Shown here one piece after another: positions 7,944 through 15,794 of a DNA stretch of 64,000 bases. A program made the translations under genes and the position numbers. The notes beneath the pieces are model-generated. The model was not told where the DNA came from. It did not search any database and worked only from the letters and a program-made list of their open reading frames with translations. Positions within the stretch are counted from its first letter, which is position 1. Each line of letters starts with the position of its first letter. The stretch lies in the NCBI GenBank assembly GCA_020638195.1, contig JACKJC010000003.1, positions 124,001-188,000 on the forward strand. The letters run 5' to 3'. Source of the DNA: Methylobacteriaceae bacterium (GTDB lineage Bacteria > Pseudomonadota > Alphaproteobacteria > Rhizobiales > Beijerinckiaceae).

Positions 7944-9104
7944 TCACCAGCAGGCTTCGAGCACCCGCAGCGCGTCGTCGACCGTATCGATGCGCACGGG
8001 ATTGGTGCGCACCCACTGATTGGCGAGAGACTTTTGCGCGAGTTCGGCAAAGCGGCTCTTGTCCGGCAAGACATCGCGCAAACGCGTCGGCAGGCCGAGC
8101 GCGGCGATGAGGTCGCGCACGCCTTCTGACGCATCGCGCGCGCCGAGCGCCTCCGCGATGCGCTTCTGCTGTGCCGCCGTCGCGTCGCGATTGAAGGCGA
8201 GCACGCCGGGCAGCAGGATGCAGGAGGTGATGCCGTGCGGCGTGCCATAGGCGCCGCCCAGCACATGGCCCATGCCATGGCTTGCGCCATAGTCCACGCG
8301 ATTGATCGAGCCCGCCGCGAGCCAGACGCCGAGTTGGCAATCGAGCCGCGCATCGAGGTTGGCCGCTTCGTTGCGCGTGACGGGCAGCGCCCTGGCGAAG
8401 CGGCGTAGCGCCTCGAGGCCGCAGGCGTCAGTCAGCGGCTGCGCATTGATCGAACAGATGGCTTCGACTGCATGATCGACCGCGCGCACGCCGGTGGAAA
8501 GCCAGAGTTGGTCCGGCGTATGCACGGTCACGGCTGGGTCGAGCACGACGACGACCGGGCAGACGCCGGGCGCGGTAAACCCCTGTTTCACGCCGGCCGC
8601 GCGATCCGTGCAGCCGCCGAGATCGCTGAATTCCGCGCCGGACAAAGTGGTCGGCACGGCGATCTGGCGTACCTTGCCCATCGGGACCTGTGGCACGAAG
8701 CGCGAACCATCCGCGTTTACCCGCACATGCCAATTGTCTAGGTCTTTCTCGGTCTCGACGCCGACCTCCAGGCAGAGCAGGGCGACCTTGACCGTGTCGA
8801 TCGGCGTTCCGCCGCCGACCGTGACGACGAGATCGGCGTTCGTGTCGCGCAAGCGACGAACGAGCGCGATCACGCTCTCGCGTGGCGTATGCTCCTCGCA
8901 ATCGTCAAACAGGCCGGCGAAGCGCGCGCCGAGCCCGTCGGAAATCGTCGAGACTATATTGGTCTTGCGGCTGAGCGAACGGCCCGACACCACGAAGACG
9001 CGCGAGGCGCCGCGCATGGCCGCCTGTTGCGCCACGACCTCCGCGGCCGGTCGCCCGAAAATCACCTTCTCCTGCGCGATGTAACGATATTCGCCGGTCT
9101 GCAT
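7944..9104 (-). CDS. Iron-containing alcohol dehydrogenase (maleylacetate reductase-like)
   Basis: This is a 386-residue group III metal-dependent dehydrogenase. The nucleotide-binding half has VTVGGGTPIDTVKV, followed by AVPTTLSGAEFSDLGG. Metal ligands are expected in AVDHAVEAICS and in the GASHGMGHVLGGAYGTPHG block, which supplies several histidines. The AVDHAVE and SGAEFS patterns place it close to maleylacetate reductases, but a general short-chain alcohol or butanol-type dehydrogenase role is equally possible. The start at 9104 follows a GGGAGGCGGG-type site; the open frame extending to 9770 is a shadow of the divergent acyl-CoA synthetase. The two genes share a 105-bp promoter region, hinting at joint regulation. 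Confidence 0.85.
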   Translation of the reverse strand: MQTGEYRYIAQEKVIFGRPAAEVVAQQAAMRGASRVFVVSGRSLSRKTNIVSTISDGLGARFAGLFDDCEEHTPRESVIALVRRLRDTNADLVVTVGGGTPIDTVKVALLCLEVGVETEKDLDNWHVRVNADGSRFVPQVPMGKVRQIAVPTTLSGAEFSDLGGCTDRAAGVKQGFTAPGVCPVVVVLDPAVTVHTPDQLWLSTGVRAVDHAVEAICSINAQPLTDACGLEALRRFARALPVTRNEAANLDARLDCQLGVWLAAGSINRVDYGASHGMGHVLGGAYGTPHGITSCILLPGVLAFNRDATAAQQKRIAEALGARDASEGVRDLIAALGLPTRLRDVLPDKSRFAELAQKSLANQWVRTNPVRIDTVDDALRVLEACW

Positions 9105-9209
9105 GTGTCCCGCCTCCCTTTCTTTCCCATTTGCCACGGACTGCTTACCCGCTACAAATCCTTCCCGAAGAGCCGGAGACCGGCCAGTCGTTTCAGGGGA
9201 GAAAATCGA

Positions 9210-10751
9210 ATGTCGTCCGTCAATGCGCCCGCCCTTCACCGCAGCACGATTTCGGACGGACTGCGCCGTTCGGCGATGAAGTTTCGCGGGCGCGCCGCGC
9301 TGACTTTTGCCGGACGCACCTGGTCCTTCGCCGAGATCGATGAAGCGGCCGGCCGTGTCGCCCATCGTCTGGCGGGCATGGGCCTGAAGAAGGGCGACCG
9401 CGTCGGCGCCTATGCCAAGAATTCCGACGCCTATCTCATGCTGTGGCTCGGCTGCGTGCGCATCGGCCTCGTGCACGTGCCGATCAATTATGCGCTGACG
9501 GCCGGCGAACTCTCCTACATTCTCGAACAGTCCGGCGCGAAGGCTTTGTTCCATGATCCGGACCTCGGCGCCACGGTCGACGCCGTCCGCAAGACCGCGA
9601 AAGTCGAGCACTATGGCCTGATCCGTGGCGGCGACGGCGACATTCTCTCGACTGCGCTCGACAAGGCAGGCGCCCGCATCGATGAATCCGACTGCGTCGA
9701 CGGCGATCCCGCGCAGATGTGCTACACGTCGGGCACGACGGCGGCGCCCAAGGCGGCCGTTATGTCGCATCGCGCCTATGTCGCGGAATATCTCGCCTGC
9801 GCGATCGAGATGGAATTTTCAGGCAATGACGTCGCGCTTGCGGCGCTGCCGCTCTATCACACCGCGCAGATGCACGCCTTCACCATGCCGCAAATGATGG
9901 TCGGCGCGGTGACGCATCTCATCGAGAGCCCCGTGCCGGAAGTCGTGCTCGAACTGATCGAGCGGTTGAAGATCACATCGTTCTTCGCGCCGCCGACGGT
10001 CTGGATCAGTCTGCTGCGCCATCCTGATTTCCTGAAACGCGACTTGTGCACGCTCAAGAACATTTATTATGGCGCTTCGATCATGCCGGTGCCGGTGCTG
10101 CAGGAATTGCGCGAGAAACTGCCGGGCGTGCGCTTCTATAATTGCTATGGGCAAACCGAGATCGCGCCGCTCGCCACCATCCTGAAGCCGGAGGAGCACG
10201 ATGATCGACCGGCTTCGGCAGGCCGTCCGATCATCACCGTGCAGACGCGCGTCGTCGATGAGCAGATGAACGATTGCGCGCCCGGTGTGCACGGCGAGAT
10301 CGTGCATCGTTCGCCGCAATTGCTCGACGAATATTACAACAAGCCCGAGGAGACGGCCGAGGCCTTCGCCGGCGGCTGGTTCCATTCTGGCGACGTCGGC
10401 TATTTCGACGAGGAAGGCTATCTCTTCGTCGTCGACCGCGTGAAGGACATCATCAAGTCAGGCGGCGTCGTGGTCGCCGGCCGCGAGGTGGAAGAGGCGC
10501 TGTTCAAGCACCCCTCCGTGTCCGAAGTCGCGGTGGTTGGCCTTCCCGATCCCAAATGGATCGAGGCTGTGACCGCGATTGTCGTGCTGAAGCCTGGCCA
10601 CGCCGAGGACGAGGCCGGCCTGATCGCGCATGCCCGCGAAATTCTGGCGCCGTTCAAGGTGCCGAAGAAAGTCATCTACGTGCAGAACCTGCCGCGCAAT
10701 ACGGCGGGCAAGCTGTTGAAGCGTCAGTTGCGGACGGAGTTCGCGGGGTAG
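9210..10751 (+). CDS. AMP-binding acyl-CoA synthetase
   Basis: This is an ANL-superfamily ligase of 513 residues that would activate a carboxylic acid to its CoA thioester through an acyl-adenylate. Visible motifs are the phosphate loop YTSGTTAAPKAAVMSH, the adenine-contact motif YNCYGQTEIAP, the GDVGYFDEEGY hinge region and the C-terminal catalytic lysine in NTAGKLLKRQL. Length and motifs match medium- or long-chain fatty-acid-CoA ligases and related carboxylate-CoA ligases; the chain length cannot be read. A GGGGA ribosome-binding site precedes ATG at 9210. A dispersed repeat follows the gene. Confidence 0.92.
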   Translation: MSSVNAPALHRSTISDGLRRSAMKFRGRAALTFAGRTWSFAEIDEAAGRVAHRLAGMGLKKGDRVGAYAKNSDAYLMLWLGCVRIGLVHVPINYALTAGELSYILEQSGAKALFHDPDLGATVDAVRKTAKVEHYGLIRGGDGDILSTALDKAGARIDESDCVDGDPAQMCYTSGTTAAPKAAVMSHRAYVAEYLACAIEMEFSGNDVALAALPLYHTAQMHAFTMPQMMVGAVTHLIESPVPEVVLELIERLKITSFFAPPTVWISLLRHPDFLKRDLCTLKNIYYGASIMPVPVLQELREKLPGVRFYNCYGQTEIAPLATILKPEEHDDRPASAGRPIITVQTRVVDEQMNDCAPGVHGEIVHRSPQLLDEYYNKPEETAEAFAGGWFHSGDVGYFDEEGYLFVVDRVKDIIKSGGVVVAGREVEEALFKHPSVSEVAVVGLPDPKWIEAVTAIVVLKPGHAEDEAGLIAHAREILAPFKVPKKVIYVQNLPRNTAGKLLKRQLRTEFAG

Positions 10752-10755
10752 GTCC

Positions 10756-10852
10756 GACTGTCATCCCGGCCGGAGCGTAGCGGAGAGCCGGGACCCAGCG
10801 GCGGCAAGCAATTGCTGGATCCCGGATCGGCCTTCGGCCGTCCAGGATGACA
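10756..10852. repeat. Dispersed palindromic repeat, family B, copy 1
   Basis: This intergenic element begins GACTGTCATCCCGG and ends with a complementary GGATGACA half; internal parts read CCGGGACCCAGC and CTGGATCCCGG. A second copy of the same layout lies at 43874-43968. The ends are inverted repeats, so the element can fold into a long hairpin. It separates the convergent acyl-CoA synthetase and the small membrane protein gene and may act as a bidirectional transcription end. Confidence 0.75.
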
Positions 10853-10860
10853 TTGCTGCA

Positions 10861-11232
10861 TCAACCCAGCACGCGCGGCGCCAGCGCGTCGATCAACCCG
10901 TCACGCGCCGCCCGGCACGTTGCGAGCTCCGCGCGCGCCAGCTCGGCGGTCGTCCGGTTCGAGCCCATGCCGACGAAGCCCGCCAGCGCGCTGGCGATCG
11001 CCAGCAGCAGCATGGGCGTCGAGCGCGTCAGCCCGATCAGCAGCGCGATAATCAATGCCGCCGCCAGCGCGACAGCAAGACGCGACAGCATGATCGCCTT
11101 GCGGCAGGATTCGATGCGGTCGCGCAATTCATCCATCCGCGCCTCCAGCCGCTCGATTTCCGCCTGCACGGTGCGGTTCGCGTCCGGCGCATCGCCGTCA
11201 TCTGCGAAAAACTCTTGCCTTTCTCGATCCAT
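10861..11232 (-). CDS. Small coiled-coil membrane protein of unknown function
   Basis: This 123-residue protein is not recognised. The first half is charged and heptad-like (IERLEARMDELRDRIESCRK), predicting a coiled coil. Two hydrophobic helices follow (LSRLAVALAAALIIALLIGL and MLLLAIASALAGFVGMG), then a short amphipathic C-terminus. The topology resembles DUF2721-type small membrane proteins, but I would not assign it firmly. The start at 11232 is chosen because upstream residues in the same frame are low-complexity and overlap the divergent monooxygenase gene. Confidence 0.6.
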   Translation of the reverse strand: MDRERQEFFADDGDAPDANRTVQAEIERLEARMDELRDRIESCRKAIMLSRLAVALAAALIIALLIGLTRSTPMLLLAIASALAGFVGMGSNRTTAELARAELATCRAARDGLIDALAPRVLG

Positions 11233-11307
11233 CGCGCAGTTTGTCGCCGCAACCTTCGAAGAACGAGGACGCGCCCGCGTCCAAGCAGGAAACCTCAGGA
11301 GTCCGAC

Positions 11308-11592
11308 ATGATCGCCGTCGTCGCCACAATCAAGACCAAGCCCGGCCAAGGCGCCGAATTCGAGGCGGTCGCCCGCGAACTCGCCGCGAAGGTGAACGCC
11401 GAGGAGCCGGGTTGCAAACTCTACCAGCTCTGCAAGGCGGCCGAGCCCGATACCTACGTCTTCATGGAGCGCTACGTAGATCAGGCCGCCATCGAGGCGC
11501 ATCGCGTCACCCCGCATTTCAAGGATCTCGGCAGGAAGATGGGCGCTTTCATGGATGGCCGCCCGGATGTGAAGGTTCTGCAGGAAATCTGA
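11308..11592 (+). CDS. Antibiotic biosynthesis monooxygenase (ABM)-domain protein
   Basis: This 94-residue protein has the dimeric ferredoxin-like alpha/beta fold of the ABM family. Indicators are the opening strand MIAVVATIKTKPGQ, the AEEPGCKLYQL segment, YVFMERYVDQAAIEAH and HFKDLG near the end. Members include quinol monooxygenases (YgiN), haem-degrading enzymes and autoinducer-processing LsrG; which applies here is not visible. The start follows a CAGGAG site with good spacing. It stands alone, divergent from the small membrane protein. Confidence 0.85.
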   Translation: MIAVVATIKTKPGQGAEFEAVARELAAKVNAEEPGCKLYQLCKAAEPDTYVFMERYVDQAAIEAHRVTPHFKDLGRKMGAFMDGRPDVKVLQEI

Positions 11593-11782
11593 CGGAAACG
11601 TCGCGATCGATCCGAAACGCGACCGGACCTCGCGCGTTCATCCATGTGGCGCGACGTCCCGACAAATCCTTCGCGGCGCCCGGATATCGGCGCCGCGTCG
11701 CCAAGCTTTGCCGTGACGCTTAGTGTCCAGCCACGATCGTGGTTGCAGAAGACCGGTCGTCCGACCGGCGGCGAGGATGGCA

Positions 11783-12826
11783 ATGGGAACGACGACACAA
11801 GGTCTTCTGGCCGGCGTGATGGCGACAGCGCTGTTGATCGGCCAGACGAGCATGGGACTTGCGGCCGAGACCGGCCCATGGCGCACAGCGCAGGCACAGC
11901 CGGGCGCCGAAAAGCGGGAAGGCCATCCCGGGCGACCGCCGACGCCTGCCGCCGGTCAGGCGCGACCGCAGGCCGCTCCGCAAGCGCGTCCGCCCGCCCA
12001 GCCGCGCCCGTCGCCCACGCCCCAGGCCGCGCCGCGCGCCGCGCCAACCGCTCCGCCGAAGCCGATGCATCAACCTGCGCAGGCGCCGCAGCCGCCGCGT
12101 CTCCAGCCTCAGACAGCCCCCAAAGCGGGCGCGTCGCCGCGCGTGGGACAACCGGCGCATCAGCCGGCGACTGCTCCTGTAGCGCCGCACACTCAGCAGC
12201 ACCCGACACAGACTCAACCGCAAGGCGCAGCCGGCGCGCGCACTGGCGCGCCCGCGCCGCAGCGGCCCGCCGCGCAACAGCCGCCAGCGCCGAAGGCCGC
12301 TGAACCCGGCTTGAAGCCGCAGCCGCCGGTCGCCCAGCCGCAGGCCCCGGCCACAAGGCTCACGATTCCGCCGGCCGCGAGCGGCGCCCGCCCACAGGGC
12401 GGGATCGTCGCTCCGCCCGCGCCTGCCCAACCTCCGCGCCCGCCGGCGGCCGGCGCCGCTCAGCCCGTCCAGCCGGGCGGCGCGCCTGCCGGAATATCGG
12501 TCGGGCGACCGAGCGCGCAGCCCCAGCGGACGCCGCCCGCCCAATCGCAGAATCCGGCGCCAGCCCAATCGACTGGTCAGCCGACAACTGGCGCCGCGCC
12601 GCGCGTGCCCGACGCCCCGGCTGCTCCGCCGCGGGCGAGCAGGTCCAACCGCATCGGCCCCGCCGGCGCAGCGGCCCTCGGCGGCGGCAGGCGCCGTCGG
12701 CAGCTTCCTGATGACGCGGCCCGGCGCCGAGCCGCGCTCGATCGACGGCGTCCAGCGGGCGCGCCGCGAATTTCGCGAGCACGATGCGCAGATCTATCAG
12801 GAGCCCGGCCGCACCATCGTGCATGA
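11783..12826 (+). pseudogene. N-terminal half of a proline-rich OmpA-family protein, frameshifted
   Basis: The reading frame opens with a signal peptide (GLLAGVMATALLIGQTSMGL) after a GAGG site and continues as about 280 residues of Pro/Ala/Gln-rich low complexity. From about 12640 this frame turns arginine-rich, while frame +1 becomes sensible: Pro/Ala-rich, then GAVGSFLMTRPGAEP, leading into the OmpA part at 12711. One surplus base between about 12630 and 12660 would explain this. Restored, the protein would be about 613 residues. The break could be a real mutation, a phase-variable or programmed shift, or a sequencing error in GC-rich DNA. A perfect 12-bp palindrome, CCACGATCGTGG, sits upstream at 11731-11742. 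Confidence 0.7.
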
Positions 12827-13622
12827 CAATGGCCGCTATTTTCTGCGTCATGACGAGAACGAGCGTTTTCGCGCGCTCGGCGGCGACCTGCGGCAGGAGC
12901 GGCGTGGCGACCAGTTCGTCTCGATCTACCGCGGCCGTGACGGCGACGAGGTCGTCACCGTCACCGACGCCGACGGCAATCTCATCCGCCGCTATCGCCG
13001 CACGCGCGATGGCGGCGAGATCGTCATCATCGATAATTCCTATCGCGGCGGGCGGCGCGCCTTCGCGGACGAGGTCGTCGACCTGCCGCCGCCGCGCCTG
13101 CGCATCCCGCGTGAGCGCTACATTGTCGATGCGGCGGAGGCCGACGAGCGTCTCATCTACGATACGCTGACAGCGCCGCCTGTGGCGCCCATCCCGCGCC
13201 GGTTCACACTGGACGAAATCCGTTCGAGCCCCGACGTGCGCGCCTATACGCGCAGTGTCGATCTCGACACGGTGAATTTCGACACGGGTTCGTGGACGCT
13301 CGCGCCGGACCAGATCCAGAAGCTGGGCATTCTCGCCAAGGCGCTCAACCAGGCGATCCAGCGCAACGCCAACGAGGTCTATCTGGTGGAAGGCCATACC
13401 GACGCGGTCGGTTCGCCGGTCGACAATCTCTCGCTGTCCGACCGTCGCGCGCAGGCGGTCGCGGAAATTCTGACGAAGGATTTCGGCGTGCCGCCCGAGA
13501 ACCTGACGACGCAGGGCTACGGCGCGCAATATCCGAAGGTTCAGACGCAGGGCGCCGAGCGCCGCAATCGTCGAGTCGTCGTGCGCCGGATCACCAACCT
13601 GTTGAGCGGCCAGAACCAGTGA
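12711..13622 (+). CDS. OmpA-family C-terminal half (peptidoglycan-binding), continues the frameshifted gene
   Basis: The frame encodes 303 residues from the ATG in FLMTRPG. Residues up to about 180 form a charged region rich in Arg and Asp (NGRYFLRHDENERF, RGDQFVSIYRGRDG). The last 110 residues are an OmpA-like domain: NFDTGSWTLAPDQ, VEGHTDAVGSPVDN and GAERRNRRVVVRR, which carry the aspartate and arginine that bind diaminopimelate in peptidoglycan. Alone it would lack a signal peptide, so it is most likely the second half of the gene that starts at 11783. A linker between outer envelope and cell wall is the expected role of the intact protein. Confidence 0.8.
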   Translation: MTRPGAEPRSIDGVQRARREFREHDAQIYQEPGRTIVHDNGRYFLRHDENERFRALGGDLRQERRGDQFVSIYRGRDGDEVVTVTDADGNLIRRYRRTRDGGEIVIIDNSYRGGRRAFADEVVDLPPPRLRIPRERYIVDAAEADERLIYDTLTAPPVAPIPRRFTLDEIRSSPDVRAYTRSVDLDTVNFDTGSWTLAPDQIQKLGILAKALNQAIQRNANEVYLVEGHTDAVGSPVDNLSLSDRRAQAVAEILTKDFGVPPENLTTQGYGAQYPKVQTQGAERRNRRVVVRRITNLLSGQNQ

Positions 13623-13640
13623 CGCGGAAGCGGTTGGCGG

Positions 13641-14897
13641 CTATTGCGCCGCCGACCGCCATTCTTCGTTCAGATCGCCAGCGTCCAGTTTGCGCAGCGC
13701 ATCCTCGCGCTCGGCGATATAGCCACGCGTGATCGGCACGCGATCGTGGCGGCGCGCCAACTGAACCTGGAACACGCATTCGCCCTCCACGCGGAAGGTG
13801 AGTTCTGAAATCGACAGATAGAATTCCCACATTCGGCAGAAGCGTTCGTCGTAGAGCGCTTTTGCCTCATCGCGGCGCGACAGGAATCGCTCACGCCAGG
13901 CCTTGAGCGTCTCCGCGTAGTGCATGCGCAGGACTTCGACGTCGGTGACGAAGAGGCCCGCTTTCTCGATCGAAGCCACGATCTCCGACAGCGACGGAAT
14001 ATAGCCGCCGGGAAATATATACTTGGAGATCCAGGCGTTGGTGGCGCCGGGCCCGTCCGGCCGGCCGATCGTGTGCAGTAGCGCCACGCCGTCCTCGGTG
14101 AGCAGTTCGGCGATCTTGGCGAAGAACGTGTCGTAATGCGCCGCGCCGACATGTTCGAACATGCCGACCGAGACGATGCGGTCGAACGGGCCCTGGGTGT
14201 CGCGATAGTCCTCCAGCCGGAAGCGTACGCGGTCGCGCAGCCCTGTGCTGTCGGCGCGTCCTTCGGCGAGCGCGAGCTGTTCCGTCGATAGCGTGACGCC
14301 CGTGACGTCGGCGCCGCAATGACGGGCCAGATAGAGCGCCATGCCGCCCCAGCCCGAGCCGATGTCGAGAGCCGTCTGGCCGGGCTCGACGAGCAGTTTC
14401 GCTGCGACATGCCGTTTCTTGGCGAGTTGCGCCTCGTCGAGGGCCATGTCCGGCCGCTCGAAATAGGCGCAGGAATACTGCCGGTCGTGATCGAGGAATA
14501 GGTCGTACAGCCGCCCGTCGAGGTCGTAATGGTGGGCGACATTCGCCCGAGCGCGGGCGCGCTCGTTGCGCCAGATCTTGTTGGAAGCGTGCCTCGCAAT
14601 CCACATCGCGCGCATGGGCAGGGGCGGGGCCCCGCGCACAGCATTGCTCATGACGATTCGCAGGAAATCGAGGATCGTGCCGGAATCCATGATAAGCCGG
14701 CCGTCCATGAAGAGTTCGCCCAGCGCCAGTTCAGGATTGCGGACGAGTTCGAACGGCCCGCGCCGGTCGAGAAACCGGATCGCGACCAACTGCCCCTCGC
14801 CGTCGCCGAAGCGCTCGCGCGCGCCGTCGGCGTAGGTAATTTCGATATTGCCGCGCTTTATGATCCGCGACGCCAGTGCAGCCAGCAGCTTCCGCAT
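13641..14897 (-). CDS. Cyclopropane-fatty-acyl-phospholipid synthase family methyltransferase
   Basis: This is a 418-residue SAM-dependent methyltransferase of the Cfa family. It has the N-terminal lipid-binding-like region (ALGELFMDGRLIMDSGTILD), then VAHHYDLDGRLYDLFLDHDR, the SAM-binding loop LDIGSGWGGMALYLA and the VSVGMFEHVG motif, followed by GGYIPSL. These match enzymes that add a methylene across unsaturated acyl chains in membrane phospholipids, although related members make other modified lipids. The start at 14897 follows a GAGGGGGAA site. It is convergent with the OmpA gene (18 bp apart) and divergent from the small secreted protein. Confidence 0.9.
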   Translation of the reverse strand: MRKLLAALASRIIKRGNIEITYADGARERFGDGEGQLVAIRFLDRRGPFELVRNPELALGELFMDGRLIMDSGTILDFLRIVMSNAVRGAPPLPMRAMWIARHASNKIWRNERARARANVAHHYDLDGRLYDLFLDHDRQYSCAYFERPDMALDEAQLAKKRHVAAKLLVEPGQTALDIGSGWGGMALYLARHCGADVTGVTLSTEQLALAEGRADSTGLRDRVRFRLEDYRDTQGPFDRIVSVGMFEHVGAAHYDTFFAKIAELLTEDGVALLHTIGRPDGPGATNAWISKYIFPGGYIPSLSEIVASIEKAGLFVTDVEVLRMHYAETLKAWRERFLSRRDEAKALYDERFCRMWEFYLSISELTFRVEGECVFQVQLARRHDRVPITRGYIAEREDALRKLDAGDLNEEWRSAAQ

Positions 14898-15088
14898 GCC
14901 TGGGTTCCCCCTCTGTTAACCAATGCTGGATCGGGCCGCCGAGCCCTGCTAACCTGCATCGTCATCATGGCCGTGAGGCCATTGGCGACGATCCTGTGAC
15001 CCAAAAGCGGCGGATTTTCGGGACACGGAACGCGAGGAGGCCGGATTGCGGGCGGCAATGGCGCCGTCCAAGCTTCTGGAGTGACCCC

Positions 15089-15589
15089 ATGCGTTGCGTC
15101 ATGCGTAGTCCCGCCCGTCTCGGTCTCGGCCTGATCCTTTCCGTGCTCGCGCCCGTCGCCGCACTCGCCGGCGGGCATGCGCGAGGCGCCGCCACGATCG
15201 TCCGCCCCGGCCTTCATGCTCCGGCCGCATCGGCGCCACGGGTGATCCAGGTCGCGACGCGCCCGGTCTATGCTCCGCCCAAGGCCGCCTTGTACGGGCC
15301 GCCGCGCAACAACCGCCGTCATGGTTTGCGCCATCGCGGATGGGCGAATGGGCTGGCGGGCCTTCCTGCCGTCTACCAGCCGGCGATCGAGACTGCGGCC
15401 GCGGCCCCGCCGGCCGCGCCAACAGGCGAATATCCCCGGCCCCGCGCGTCGGTCGTCTACAACGTCAACGGCCCGTTGCCGCTGTGGCAGGGCGATGCGG
15501 GCTATGTCGCCCAGCCCGTGATCTACAATGTGAACACGGTCTTGCGCCGCTATCCGTTGACCGGCATGGAGCCGTCTCTCGTCAAATAG
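15089..15589 (+). CDS. Small secreted proline-rich protein of unknown function
   Basis: This 166-residue protein is not recognised. ATG at 15089 follows a TGGAG site and starts a signal peptide (RLGLGLILSVLAPVAALAGG). The mature part is rich in Pro, Ala, Arg and Tyr, with a basic central patch (PPRNNRRHGLRHRG) and a C-terminal half with two similar strands, VVYNVNGPLPLW and VIYNVNTVLRRY, which look like an internal duplication. A periplasmic or surface location is likely. Start and reality of the gene are supported by the signal peptide and the ribosome-binding site. Confidence 0.6.
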   Translation: MRCVMRSPARLGLGLILSVLAPVAALAGGHARGAATIVRPGLHAPAASAPRVIQVATRPVYAPPKAALYGPPRNNRRHGLRHRGWANGLAGLPAVYQPAIETAAAAPPAAPTGEYPRPRASVVYNVNGPLPLWQGDAGYVAQPVIYNVNTVLRRYPLTGMEPSLVK

Positions 15590-15607
15590 GCGAAGCTGGC
15601 CGCGGGC

Positions 15608-15621
15608 ATGATCTAGCTCAA
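15608..15621. promoter_or_regulatory. Candidate Fnr/FixK-type box upstream of hemA
   Basis: ATGATCTAGCTCAA reads on the other strand as TTGAGCTAGATCAT, close to the TTGA-N6-TCAA consensus bound by Fnr/FixK-type regulators. It lies 174-187 bp before the hemA ATG. A CAAAAT hexamer at 15643-15648 is suitably placed to be the -10 box of a promoter with this site centred near -41. One outer base differs from consensus. Confidence 0.45.
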
Positions 15622-15687
15622 AGCGGCCGGTCTCCCGCCGCGCAAAATGGCGCCGGTTCGAAGGGGTGCGGCGATTGATCGCTCGCA

Positions 15688-15699
15688 TTCGAATTCGAA
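15688..15699. promoter_or_regulatory. Perfect 12-bp palindrome in the hemA leader
   Basis: TTCGAATTCGAA is a perfect inverted repeat about 96 bp before the hemA ATG, followed by the AT-rich GATTATAAG. It may be an operator or part of a second promoter. No family is assigned. Confidence 0.3.
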
Positions 15700-15794
15700 A
15701 GATTATAAGAAGTGGCCGGGAGACTGGTCCGCCGGTTCTGACAAGGCCCGTCCAACGGGCAGCAAGTCGGCGGGTCGCGAAAGGATCGTTGGAC

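Noticed and set aside
11723..11782. Earlier ATG for the Pro-rich protein at 11723
   Set aside because: It would put an arginine-rich segment before the signal peptide; the ATG at 11783 has a GAGG site and an immediate hydrophobic leader.
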